Both the position numbers and the translations under genes were made by a program. The notes below the pieces were generated by a model. That model saw only the letters and a list, made by a program, of their open reading frames with translations, ran no database searches and was not told the origin of the DNA. A DNA stretch of 60,000 nt, taken from assembly GCA_964035545.1 (NCBI GenBank), contig OZ037772.1, positions 12,653,818 through 12,713,817 of the forward strand, in the 5' to 3' direction. Of the stretch, positions 1 to 12,163 are shown piece by piece (within the stretch, counting starts at the first letter, position 1; every line of letters starts with the position of its first letter). The stretch is from Bugula neritina. Its lineage: Eukaryota > Bryozoa > Gymnolaemata > Cheilostomatida > Bugulidae.

Positions 1-413
1 TGGTAAAATAATATAACACAATGTGAAACATAACATGGAATATATAATGATATATAATAAAATATACAACAAAGTATATAATAATATGAATATATAGAGC
101 AAAACCTATAACATAATGTAGAAAAAACATAAATAAGTATATAGAGTATAATATACGATATAGTATATATCATAATACAATAGAAAATAATAAATAGAAA
201 ACAACATATAATACAACATGTAACATAATATAACATATAATATAACATAATATATAATATAATATAACATATAATATAATACAGCACATAATACAACATA
301 TAATATAATACAACATAACATATAATATAATATAGTATAATATAATATATAATACAACATAAAATATAATATAATAGAACATATAATACGATACAGCCAA
401 GATGTGAGTATAC
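1..413. repeat. AT-rich low-complexity intron (RTK)
   Basis: Degenerate repetition of TATAATATAACA-like words, intronic to the RTK gene below its last visible exon. Open frames here are low-complexity artefacts rich in Tyr, Ile and Leu. Confidence 0.8.
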
Positions 414-3400
414 CTTTCAGCACCTTTACAGCCACCAGAGTGCGGAGTCCAGTTGATTGAGTAAGAGTACCTCTATGTACCTGACCAAAGTTACCAAACC
501 CAACCATCTCGTGCATAGTTATCCTAAATAGAATATAGAGTATAGTATACAGATAATGTAGAGTATAGAATACAGATGATATCATAGAATACAGATAATA
601 TAGAGTATAGAATACAGATAATATAGAGTATAGAATACAGATAATACAGAGTATAGAATACATGGTATATAGAGACGCACCTCCTGTGGTTCACACGAAG
701 TTTCTTCAACTCATCAGGTACGAAGACATTGAAGCCGTGATCCTTTAACATCACTTTTCCAGGATCTCCTGCCAGCTTTGAGATCTCAACTTCAAATGGC
801 TGATACTTCTCAGTGGGGTTCTGTGTGCATGTAACCAGCTTGTTGTATATTATATTATATATTACAACATACATAATATATTACAGTTTATATTACAGTA
901 TATATAATATATTGCAGCACGTATTATATATTACAGCACATATAATATATTGCAGCACGTATTATATATTGCAGCACGTATTATACATTACAACACATAT
1001 ATTATTATATATTGCAACAGATATCACCACCTGGACAGAGATTCCTGGCCGGTTGCTGTCGACACTGGAACAGTCAGAGGAGAACCGATGCCGGGAAGAA
1101 GATGCGGAGACAGGAAGCTCCGAGGAGAAGTCAGTCGACATGGTGAGGTCACTGGAGATGCTGCCTTCACCATACCTGGATAATCAGCCAATATGAAACA
1201 CTTACTAGTCTGGCAGGTGACAAGGAGGTGTGACAAGGTGCTCTATGGTAGTGTATGATGTGACAGACAGGCGTGACAAGGTGCTCTATGGTAGTGTATG
1301 ATGTGACAGACAGGCGTGACAAGGTGCTCTATGGCAGTGTATGATGTGACAGACAGGCGTGACAAGGTGCTCTATGGCAGTATATGTTACAGACAGGTGT
1401 GACAAGGTGCCCTTAGTAGTATATATAATCATAACTACATATAAAGACCGAGGACTAGATTACCCAGAAAGTGTGTAAGAAGAGACATACCTAATCTCTG
1501 ACATGGGGAGATAACCAGAGGGCACGTGGATCTCGGGCATATCAAATTGATAATCGGGATTCTGTAAGTATGAGCAGACATATCAACACATGACGGGTGT
1601 AGCTGTAAGTATAAACGTACATATCAACACATGACTAGTCTAGCTGTAAGTATAAACGTACATATCAACACATGACTGGTATAGCTGTAAATATAAACGT
1701 ACACATCAACACATGACTGGTGTAGCTGTAAGTATAAACGTACATATCAAAACATGACTGGTGTAGAGCACACAGTGACAACAGAGGGTAACTTAGGATA
1801 TTGCAGCAAGTCAACAGCCAACACAGTAGAGTCACACAGTAGAGTCACACAGTAGAGTCACACAGAAACTCACTCTGTACACTTTGATGATGACTGTATT
1901 CTTGAACTTCTTGTAACGTGTGTAGAGAAAAGCTGCTAGCAGGACCAGGAGTAGAGCTCCACAACCCACCAACACGTAGATGGTGACAGGAACAGCAGGT
2001 GCTTTGACTTGACTACCTGGAAACAGAAGATATCACCAGTATGTTGGGAACTGCTCTAGGTTGACTTCCAATACGCAGAGTACATTCTTCATGCAGTGTT
2101 TACAAGTTTTGCTTGCATATGGTAGTTTTTTATTGTTTGGTGGAGCTATAAAGTTCAGGAGGTCAAATGAAGCACCTTCACCCACCTTGTAACACTTTCA
2201 CCCACCTTGTAACACTTTCACCCACCTTGTAGCACCTTCACCCACCTTGTAGCACCTTTACCCACGTTGTAGCACCTTTACCCACCTTGTAGCACCTTCA
2301 CCCACCTTGTAGCACCTTCACTCACCTTATAGCACCTTCGCCTACCTTGTAGCACTTTTACCCACCTTGTGCCCTTCCAATGAATTTTGGAGGGAACTCA
2401 ATCAGACCGATGGCCGTGGACAGAACACACGTCACAACTCCTCCTGCTGGTCCGGCCTCCCAGAACTCATCCACCGTAACCTGAGTTTACCAGAAGTCAA
2501 CAGGAAGTGGGAGTTAACTCTTGTAAGTTATGCAATATAATATATAATAAACAGTGTGTGCTGTCGCATTCTTGAAAACGATTGGCCAGTACTGAACAAC
2601 TTTTGTGAATAACTTACATTGATCAGAGTTCGGTTATTGGTTCTTGTCAGATACTCTGTTCTCCCATCTGGAGGCAGCCTAGATATTCAAATTATCATGC
2701 AAAACTCAGCAGTGAAAAGAATACACAGAAAGGATAGAACCAAAAATTGAAGAGAAAGAGAGAGAAAAGAAATCGAGAGGAGAGCAACAGAAAATAATCA
2801 ACAATAATAATTCAGAAGAAAAACTTTCTCACCAAACACTAGTATTACCCAGGTCCTTAGAGTGGGAATATTTGTCAAACACCATGGCCAACCAGATATA
2901 CCTGGACACGTACAGTAGGTATATACAGTAGGTATATACAGTAGGTATATACAGTAGGTATATACAGTAGGTATATACAGTAGGTATATACAGTAGGTAT
3001 ATACAGTAGGTATATACAGTAGGTATATACAGTAGGTATGTCTAGTGTATATACAGTAGGTATATACACTAGACATATACACTAGACATACACTAGACAT
3101 ATACTACATATATACTAGACATATTATACTAGACATAATATTATACCTGGACATATACAGTAGACATATACAGTAGGTATATACTAGACATATACTAGAC
3201 ACATACTAGACATATAGAGGGATACAGAGACATATAGAGGGTGTAGTGTTACTCACTTAGCATACTTTACTGTTTCAGGTTCCGCATATACCGAGACGCT
3301 GCACCTCCCCCGATGAGGACGTTCAGCCGTCAGCGAGCTGGCAGCTTCCTCCACGCTGAACGAATACTCCCACAGAGATCTGGTGAGAAAATTCTCTTCC

Positions 3401-6400
3401 GGATCTGGAAATACGACAGACACATTATGATGAGGTTGGAGGTTACACCTCCCCCTGTGAGAGATGAAGAAGCTGGTAGGTTTCTAAGGCTATACATATG
3501 TCCACATGATTTTATATACAGCTGCTATTCTATGTGGAGACTGTATAGTTTAGAAGACAACTCCTCAATTACCTGCTATAACTAGTAGTATTCAAGAAAT
3601 GTGTAATTCTGCATTTATCTGGTGGGGTTTTTAATATTCACTAAAACTGGAATGAGTAAAATTGACTTGAGTAACTTCAAGTTGTTGACCTGAGTAACTT
3701 CAAGTTGTTGACCTGAGTAACTTCAAGTTATTGACCTGAGTAACTTCAATCGACAATTGAGTTATTTTCAGGAAATGAGAGGTATCACTGTAAGACTTAC
3801 CAATAACAAGAGGCAGGTAAGGATCATTAATGCCAATACCACTGATAGAGTAGGTGAGGTTGGTGATGTCATCTATGTACGACTACAAAAGAGTATTATA
3901 TACCATTACTGTGACCACGTCACGTGACAGGGGGAATCCCCTGGTAACGGAATGTTTACATTATTATATCACGTCACGTCACTGTACATCACCAAACATC
4001 AGTCAGTTTTTCATGGCTATTAACAATATATTCTACATTACAGGGAGAATATCAAACTGAGTGAAAGAAAAATAATTTGTGAGACACAGAATTAATAATC
4101 CATGACTACCATCACCTATAGCCTACTGCGATTTTATATTGAGCTTTCACATGATGCTGTTGAAAGAATGAATGCATGTACCATGCACATGAATATCTGT
4201 AGCAACACATGTATCCTTTACCCTCTGTAGTAACACATGTATCCTATACACTCTGTAGTAACACATGTATCCTATACACTCTGTAGTAACACATGTATCC
4301 TATGTACACTCTGTAGCAACACATGTATCCTGTACACTCTGTAGTAACACATGTATATCAGCAAACAAAGATATCACAGAAACACACTTACAAAATTTGT
4401 AGTAGGATCAGGAGAGAGAGAGGCAGCGAAAGGATCAGGAGAGAGAGAGGCAGCAAAAGGGGCAGTATCTGGTGATATTACTCCTGCAATATACAACACA
4501 GAAACTTATACACAGTTTGAATAAACTTATCTCCATCATATGTCCCATATATACTGTGCTCTTTGTTTTAGCAAATGCACTTACACTTTTCTCCTTATAA
4601 AAATGACAAGTTAACAAATACACATGGAGGTATGTATGTACATCAGTTCATATAACTTATATAGTTTATTAGTAAACTACCCCCAGCTAGACGCGAGTAG
4701 CTAGAGAAGAGTAGCTAGATGTCACACTACTATATGCATGAGAGACCACTTACTGTCTCCCTTCTCCACTCTCTCCACGTAACACTTGAACCTGGGCTGA
4801 GAGATAGAGTTGAGGTCCACCAGGAACTGTATGTCTCCGTGGTGAACCAGCTCTGCTGACTCTAAGAACTACAAATAACCACCATGAAGCCTGACAGCAA
4901 ATGGTTGGAGGTATAGAAGGTCAAGGTCACATGACACTGTTGAGTATTATTAACTTTCAGTGTATAAGCCAAGCCTTAACCCCCCCCCCCCCCTTATTCA
5001 ATATGAGTTACCTACAGCAAAGTTGAACATCTCTGTGAGTGCTAATATGTACAAGTAGATGTATGATGTGCTTTAAGCTGCTGTGATGTCTTACTAAGGA
5101 GTGAACTGTACCTGTGTCCATACAGCTATGAAGTTGCTTGTAGCATTTGAAAATACAGATGGCTGTAATTACTAGTACATGTAACTATAAATAGTATAGA
5201 GAGCTATAAATAGTATAGAGAGCTATAAATAGTATAGAGAGCTATAAATAGTATAGAGAGCTATAAATAGTACATGTAGCTATAAATAGTATAGAGAGCT
5301 ATAAACAGTACATGCAACTATAAACAGTACATGCAACTATAAACAGTATAGAGAGCTATAAATAGTATAGAGAGCTATAAATAGTATAGAGAGCTATAAA
5401 CAGTACATGCAACTATAAACAGTACATGCAACTATAAACAGTACATGCAACTATAAACAGTATAGATTGCTAAAACATAATACATATAGTTATAATATAT
5501 AGCACAAGTTAGGTATAGGTATGTCATGCAGTAGTCATATATAATTCAGCTAATATAGACTTAAATTTTTCCCTCTAGGTGCAGTGAGGAAGGACCTAGC
5601 AGAGAGTGAACAACTCACCTGCCAGCCAACTGCTGTCTCCTGAAGCACCGCCCACCTGTACTCCACTGACTGCAACTCACCAGTTGACACGGCGTTATCC
5701 TTGAAGGCGTTGATCCTGCATCTGGCAGAGAAGTTGCGAGGGGATTGGATAGCCACACCAGATAGGCAGCCCAGTCTGTGTACATAGTTCTATAAGAGAG
5801 ACATTAGGAGTTGTGTACACTACACTATACTATGTTAGGAGTTGTGTACACTATACTACACTATGCTAGGAGTTGTGTACACTACACTATACTATGTTAG
5901 GAGTTGTGTATACTACAGTATACTATGTTAGGAGTTGTGTACACTACAGTATACTATGTTAGGAGTTGTGTACACTACAGTATACTATGCTAGGAGTTGT
6001 GTACACTATACTATACTATGTTAGGAGTTGTGTACACTATACTATGCTAGGAGTTGTGTACACTATACTATACTATGTTAGGAGTTGTGTACACTACACT
6101 ATGTTAGGAGTTGTGTACACTATACTACACTATGCTAGGAGTTGTGTACACTACACTATACTATGTTAGGAGTTGTGTATACTACAGTATACTATGTTAG
6201 GAGTTGTGTACACTACAGTATACTATGTTAGGAGTTGTGTACACTACAGTATACTATGCTAGGAGTTGTGTACACTATACTGTACTATGTTAGGAGTTGT
6301 GTACACTATACTATGCTAGGAGTTGTGTACACTATATTATACTATGTTAGGAGTTGTGTACACTACAGTATACTATGTTAGGAGTTGTGTACACTATACT

Positions 6401-7244
6401 ATGTTAGGAGTTGTGTACACTACACTATGTTAGGAGTTGTGTACACTACAGTATACTATGTTAGGAGTTGCTTACACTATATTATACTATGCTAGGAGTT
6501 GTGTACACTATACAATGTTAGGAGTTGTGTACACTACACTATGTTAGGAGTTGTGTACACTACACTATACTATGTTAGGAGTTGTGCACACTATACTATA
6601 CTATGTTGGGAGTTGTGTATACTACAGTATACTATGTTAGGAGTTGTTTACACTATATTATACTATGTTAGGAGTTGTGTACACTACAGTATACTATGTT
6701 AGGAGTTGTGTACACTACACTATGTTAAGAGTTGTGTACACTACACTACCTCTCCAGAGTACCAGTCTGATTCACAGAAGTAGTGGTCTGCAGGATCATC
6801 AGTTCCATGGTCCTCCTTCACTTCTGGTACCTCAACTGGCACAGACCCTATAATATTTATTATACAATCATATAGTACTCTACACTATATTATACCATAT
6901 GATATACTACACTATATAATACATTCATATGGTACCCTGAAATCACATGGAGAAGTGACTCACTTTCAATACAAGAATCGTAGCAGAAGTGAAAATATTC
7001 ATAATAACAGGGCATATGAAAGGGGAATGCTAGACAGCGAGTCATGATCCTCTCATCCCTATTACATGTAGTTAGAGGGTAGCAGTCCTTTGGTGTGGGA
7101 GACAAGTCTTGGATAAGACAACTCTCTGTGAATAGAAGAGAGCTTGTACTTCATACGCATTCAAAATTGAAGTATTTATATTCTATGGACACTTTAGACC
7201 GAACATACATATATATATATATACATATATATATATGTATATAC

Positions 7245-7276
<32 letters not shown>

Positions 7277-7301
7277 GTATATACATATATATATATATAC
7301 A

Positions 7302-7377
<76 letters not shown>

Positions 7378-9689
7378 TCATGGAATTACTATTACGGAGG
7401 AGTTTACTTTAAACACTTGTTAGATATTTTATAAATTCATTTATAGCAGCTTTTTGCTACCATTCATTATTAGTATATATAGACTCAGTAGTAATATAAT
7501 TAGTATATGGACTCAGTATTAGTATATGGACTCAGTATTAGTATATGGACTCAGTATTAGAACATATACTCAGTATTAGTATATAAACTCAGTATTAGTA
7601 TAAAGACTCACTATAGCAGTATCTAGAAGTATAATTAGTATAAAGACTCACTAGCAGTATCTAGTAGTATAATTAGTATAAATACTCACTAGCAGTATCT
7701 AGTAGTATAATTAGTATAAAGACTCACTAGCAGTATCTAGTAGTATAATTAGTATAAAGACTCACTAGCAGTATCTAGTAGTATAATTAGTATAAATACT
7801 CACTAGCAGTATCTAGTAGTATAATTAGTATAAAGACTCACTAGCAGTATCTAGTAGTATAATTAGTATAAAGACTCACTAGCAGTATCTAGTAGTATAA
7901 TTAGTATAAAGACTCACTAGCAGTATCTAGTAGTATAATTAGTATAAAGACTCACTAGCAGTATCTAGTAGTATAACTAGTATAAAGACTCACTAGTAGT
8001 ATCTAGTAGTATAATTAGTATAAAGACTCACTAGCAGTATCTAGTAGTATAACTAGTATAAAGACTCACTAGCAGTATCTAGTAGTATAACTAGTATAAA
8101 GACTCACTAGCAGTATCTAGTAGTATAACTAGTATAAAGACTCACTAGTAGTATCTAGTAGTATAATTAGTATAAAGACTCACTAGCAGTATCTAGTAGT
8201 ATAACTAGTATAAAGACTCACTAGTAGTATCTAGTAGTATAATTAGTATAAAGACTCACTAGCAGTATCTAGTAGTATAATTAGTATAAATACTCACTAG
8301 CAGTATCTAGTAGTATAATTAGTATAAAGACTCACTAGCAGTATCTAGTAGTATAATTAGTATAAAGACTCACTAGCAGTATCTAGTAGTATAATTAGTA
8401 TAAATACTCACTAGCAGTATCTAGTAGTATAATTAGTATAAAGACTCACTAGCAGTATCTAGTAGTATAATTAGTATAAAGACTCACTAGCAGTATCTAG
8501 TAGTATAATTAGTATAAAGACTCACTAGCAGCATCTAGTAGTATAACTAGTATAAAGACTCACTAGTAGTATCTAGTAGTATAATTAGTATAAAGACTCA
8601 CTAGCAGTATCTAGTAGTATAACTAGTATAAAGACTCACTAGCAGTATCTAGTAGTATAACTAGTATAAAGACTCACTAGCAGTATCTAGTAGTATAACT
8701 AGTATAAAGACTCACTAGCAGTATCTAGTAGTATAATTAGTATACTCACCCTTGTTGACAGACGTATTAACAAAGGGGAGACAAATTCTCTCAGCACTCA
8801 AGTCAGCAGCTGATGGAGGTGGTTCAATGGATGGCTGAAAACAAGAGAACAGAACTGCATGTACAGCGCATCACATAAACTCTACACACATTATCTCAAT
8901 ACCTAACAGCAAAACCTTACTTTATATTTAATAGCAGTCACTGCAGTCTTTACTATTTAGTAGTAATATTATACTATTTGTAAGTAAGAAAATCATAATA
9001 AGTTGACCTATTACAAGACATCATAATATATAAATTATAGATGCCATATGTAAATATATAATATTATACATAAATAAACATGTAAGTATATTGTATAAAC
9101 TCACCATGCCGGTGTCAGGATTTACTGAACCATAGCAAAAGAGGAAATCCGGGTGAAACTTTATCTCTACAAAACCAGCCAATAAGAGTATGGTGCGGCA
9201 TCCATCAGCCAATTAAAATACTTTGTACTAACAGATGATTGGTTGTACATAAAAACAGCTGAAGAATCCGATTAAATATGAAACTGTTAGGATTAGTATT
9301 ACCATGTGATATTGTTAGATATATGCTAATTGGTAGAATTAGTATTACCTGGTGATATTGCTTGTCTCGGATCGATCTGCGCAAATGTGAAGGTCATATT
9401 ATTGTAAGTATTGTTGTGAAAATTTGTTTGAATAGAGCAATTAAATGCCTGCAAAAGAAATCAAATAATGAATTGGTATAGGAACTGCCTCACTATGAGT
9501 GCATTTTGCAACTAGTTTTCTAATTTGTCTACTAGGATGAGTCGTGTCACCCATCCATGAGCATAAGAACTATAAGTTTCAAGTGTAGAGCTTCCTATAA
9601 CCAACCTGAGTTGACTTGCTAAACACTAGCAGTAGATAAAGGAAAGTGGCTAGTTGCATGTTCATGGTTGACAGTAACAGAGAGCTCAT
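414..9689 (-). CDS. Receptor tyrosine kinase, 5' and central part (kinase domain continues off the left edge)
   Basis: Single-pass receptor tyrosine kinase. Exons in transcript order: 9606-9689, 9349-9448, 9105-9166, 8750-8834, 6750-6847, 5619-5789, 4754-4868, 4392-4483, 3801-3882, 3271-3404, 2833-2855 (23-nt microexon), 2618-2678, 2366-2480, 1874-2016, 1491-1561, 1031-1175, 681-820, 414-523. All phases join, giving about 610 residues. Residues 1-28 form a signal peptide ([20 protein letters not shown]). The ectodomain of about 400 residues has N-glycosylation sites and scattered cysteines but no domain I can name; part may be fibronectin-III-like. One membrane helix ([20 protein letters not shown]) is followed by basic residues. 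The juxtamembrane region of about 135 residues starts with NPDY, an NPxY-type PTB-binding motif. The last visible exon has the glycine loop GFGNFGQV and VAVKVLK with the ATP-binding lysine. The ligand is unknown. The RTK call is firm; the subfamily is not assigned. Confidence 0.88.
530..662. repeat. Minisatellite, about 22-bp unit, next to an RTK acceptor
   Basis: Units like AGAGTATAGAATACAGATAA fill this intron and begin a few bases from the acceptor of the kinase exon (exon edge 523). Confidence 0.85.
840..1018. repeat. AT-rich minisatellite, about 20-22 bp unit
   Basis: Repeated words such as GCAGCACGTATTATATATT occupy the whole intron between RTK exons 681-820 and 1031-1175. Confidence 0.8.
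1216..1415. repeat. Minisatellite, about 43-bp unit
   Basis: About four to five copies containing GACAAGGTGCTCTATGG and GTGTATGATGTGACAGACAG, in the intron upstream of RTK exon 1031-1175. Confidence 0.9.
1566..1780. repeat. Minisatellite, about 41-bp unit, carrying acceptor copies
   Basis: Each unit includes CTGTAAGTATAAACGTACAT. Read on the minus strand this ends in TATACTTACAG, nearly the sequence of the true acceptor at 1562 (CATACTTACAG). The 3' splice site is therefore part of the repeated unit. Confidence 0.88.
2166..2375. repeat. Minisatellite, 20-bp unit, carrying donor copies
   Basis: About ten 20-bp units. On the minus strand each reads CAAGGTGGGTGAAGGTGCTA, reproducing the exon end and donor CAAG|GTGGGT of RTK exon 2366-2480. 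The array starts exactly at that donor. Confidence 0.92.
2910..3060. repeat. Minisatellite, 13-bp unit (GTATATACAGTAG)
   Basis: Near-perfect 13-bp units between two RTK exons (2833-2855 and 3271-3404); related degenerate TAGACATATAC words continue to about 3230. Confidence 0.92.
3664..3750. repeat. Short tandem repeat, about 27-bp unit
   Basis: Three to four copies of GAGTAACTTCAAGTTGTTGA in the RTK intron before exon 3271-3404. Confidence 0.8.
4196..4352. repeat. Minisatellite, about 29-bp unit
   Basis: Five copies containing GTAGTAACACATGTATCC in the RTK intron between exons 4392-4483 and 3801-3882. Confidence 0.88.
5180..5462. repeat. Minisatellite, about 19-bp unit
   Basis: Two interspersed variants, AGCTATAAATAGTATAGAG and AACTATAAACAGTACATGC, arranged in blocks. 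This suggests higher-order duplication. RTK intron. Confidence 0.9.
5797..6746. repeat. Long minisatellite, about 25-33 bp unit, starting at an RTK donor
   Basis: About 30 copies of TTAGGAGTTGTGTACACTAC with variable TATACTATG spacers fill the intron between RTK exons 6750-6847 and 5619-5789. The donor at 6749 reads GTAGTGTAGTGTACACAACT on the minus strand, so the repeat word begins at the splice site. Confidence 0.93.
7204..7379. repeat. (AT)n / ACATATAT microsatellite
   Basis: About 175 bp of alternating AT with ACATAT interruptions, self-complementary and able to extrude as a cruciform. Tyr-Ile open frames here are artefacts. Confidence 0.95.
7480..7600. repeat. Tandem repeat, about 19-bp unit
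   Basis: Copies of ATGGACTCAGTATTAGTAT in the same RTK intron, merging into the 38-bp array that follows. Confidence 0.8.
7606..8747. repeat. Long minisatellite, 38-bp unit, each unit carrying a donor motif
   Basis: About 30 near-identical 38-bp units. On the minus strand each contains TAGTGAGTCTTTATACTAAT. The true donor of RTK exon 8750-8834 (at 8749) reads GTGAGTATACTAATTATACT, so every unit repeats the GTGAGT and following bases. Variants T/C in ATTAG/ACTAG form blocks of several units, indicating block duplication. Confidence 0.95.
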
Positions 9690-12163
9690 GGTTGACTCTA
9701 AAATAGAAAGTCATAGAGATATTCTGCAACTTCTGAAAATAAATTCAATTTCAATGACTAGGATAGCAAAGCGAGTAACATTTTTATCAATATTTTAACA
9801 CAATATTGGTAAAAACAAAAGGTAATAAATGTTTAATATTTACAGCATTGCATTGTAAAACATTCTTCAATGAAAAACTTAAAATTCAAATTTCTGCACT
9901 ATACCTATTCACTGTAAAAAATTATTGGCAATCAAAATATATTTTATTTTATTTAGTTTTACTCGAATTTACTTTTCTAATACTATTATCATTGATTTTA
10001 TTAATGTGGACTATAGCCACAAGTACTAATTTGAACCCCATGAACTATTGTAATTGTTAAATAATTTCGATATACTATAATTATAGAGATTAAAAATGCT
10101 AAACCTAATATGTTAATGTCATAACAATTACCACTAACTGTAAGCAGTGCCACAAGAGGAAGATTAAGAAGTGCCTGTACAGCAGCAAAACCAAGTGCAA
10201 CACTAACAATTTTTTCGATTGGGACTACTAATGGTTAATAATTACAAGATAAGAATTATCATTATCATTATGATACAACAATAATCATGATAACATTTAG
10301 TTTTTGTTTTACTTATCATTATGATTATAATAACATTTGATTAAATTTATACTTTATTAACTTCAGCTTGAATTTTAAAGTTGTTATTCAGTTATTGATA
10401 TATTCATGTTCATATTGATATTGCATCGATGTAGTAATTGTATTAAATTTAATGTTGTCAATTGTCATTCATTAAATCACTATGACTGTCAGTATCACCA
10501 TAAGTATCGCTATAAAGTAATACTAATTCTAAGTTTATGGTAATAATCATAATGTAATCACACTGACACTCCCTAGGGCTAGTAATACTAATACTTATAC
10601 TTATAGAGTTATACTTATAGAGTTATACTTATAGAGTTATACTAATAGTAATAGACTAATACTAATACTATTACTATTAGTATTACTAATAAATAATAAT
10701 AGTAATACTAATAGTAATAGTAATAGTAATAAGTAAAGTTTTTATAGAAAAGTTTTTACACTTGTACTTGTAGTCATCGTGATAATACCAACATGCATTT
10801 CAGAACATACATTCATCAAGTTTTTTAGCAAATAAACTTGCTTTAAAATTTCTACTTACCTCTTATCATTTCAGCATTATCTTAAATTCAGGGTTTACAA
10901 TTACTTTTGTTCAGTACCAAGGATGACTATAAGATTCAACACGTGGTGTATAAATATGTTGTTTCTGCTAAGAAAAACGCCTGCAATAGTGAATATCGTG
11001 AAATAACCAACAATCTTTTAATCTTTTATGAGTCGAAGCTATCTCCCCCTAGCATAACAACATTTTACACTTCATTAAAACGCAAGCTATGATTAAACAC
11101 GTGACCCAAACACTTTCCTCCCAATGCTTGCGATTTTGTTTGGTGTACGAAGAATTGTGTTGTTTTATAAATTAAAATAGTGAAAAAAGAAGCTGAGTCA
11201 GCACTATTTATTAATATTTTTTGTTTAATAATTGTAATTTTTGGTCAGTCATATCAACATATCATAATTGAAACTTTTTATTTGCCGACTTGATTCACTT
11301 AAATATAAGAAGTTGTCTCCTTTGTCCTTGCTAGTTTTTTCTGTTGGAGTGAACAGTTAAAAAGCAAATTTATATCTGATCAAAAGTGAATATTATTACA
11401 ATAAATGCTGAAAAATTTGAATGAAAGCAGTTTAATAGTGGATCAACTGAACTTTTCCCTTTAAATATTATATCTATGTTGTGCCTTAGTCATTGTGGTT
11501 TTAATTAGTGCAGTTGAATGGTTTACACTTTACAGTTTCAATGCATTGTAGTGTGCTAATTAAATAACAGATTATATCACTCTAGTTATCACAATTTAGT
11601 CTCCACAAGAGTACTCCATATGTTCCTTAGTTACTGTTGCTATCCCACTCAATACTGATCTGAATACGTATAATAACGAAACGTTGTTAGCTTACAAGGT
11701 ATGAATCTGTATATCTGTATATAATTACTACTGCTGGGTTGTTTTTGAAATAGGTAATTTACTATTTTATACCATGATAGTAACTGAAAGAGAAATATAG
11801 TGTACTGTTTACACATATACTTTTTGAGAATTTATTAAAGATGAGATATATCAGCATAAGTAACTTAGATTGTGAGACAAAAATAAAATCACAATAATTC
11901 ACTGTTTCTCACACAAGTAATGCTAATAAATAAAAGAAAAAAATAATGAAATCAGAACTTCAACAGCGAAATTTAATTAATGTCGTATATACAAAATACT
12001 ATAAAAACATAAGAAAAATTAGAAAACTAAAATACATTAGAAGAAAAACAAGTTTAGGGATGCACAAAATAAATGGCACTGGTTTAACTATGTATATATA
12101 AGTGTTATCACTGCCTGTTTGACCTTGACCTGCGTGTGATCAACAGCTGCTTTGGTTCCAGTC
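9690..12163. other. Intergenic region between RTK 5' end and NOS1AP-like 3' end
   Basis: About 2.5 kb of AT-rich DNA. It should hold the RTK promoter on the right side of 9689 and the NOS1AP-like 3'UTR near 12164. A TAATAG/TACTAAT triplet-rich stretch lies at about 10585-10740. Open frames of 61-84 codons here have no recognisable motif. Nothing else is seen. Confidence 0.6.

Noticed and set aside
7095-7423. Open frames rich in Tyr-Ile on both strands
   Set aside because: Pure translation of an (AT)n microsatellite.
7606-8747. A regular 38-bp periodic array that could be mistaken for a CRISPR array
   Set aside because: There are no unique spacers: units are contiguous and near-identical, the host is eukaryotic, and the array lies inside an intron.
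9806-10060. An 84-codon frame with a hydrophobic stretch upstream of the RTK
   Set aside because: AT-rich random-looking sequence with no motif; likely chance.
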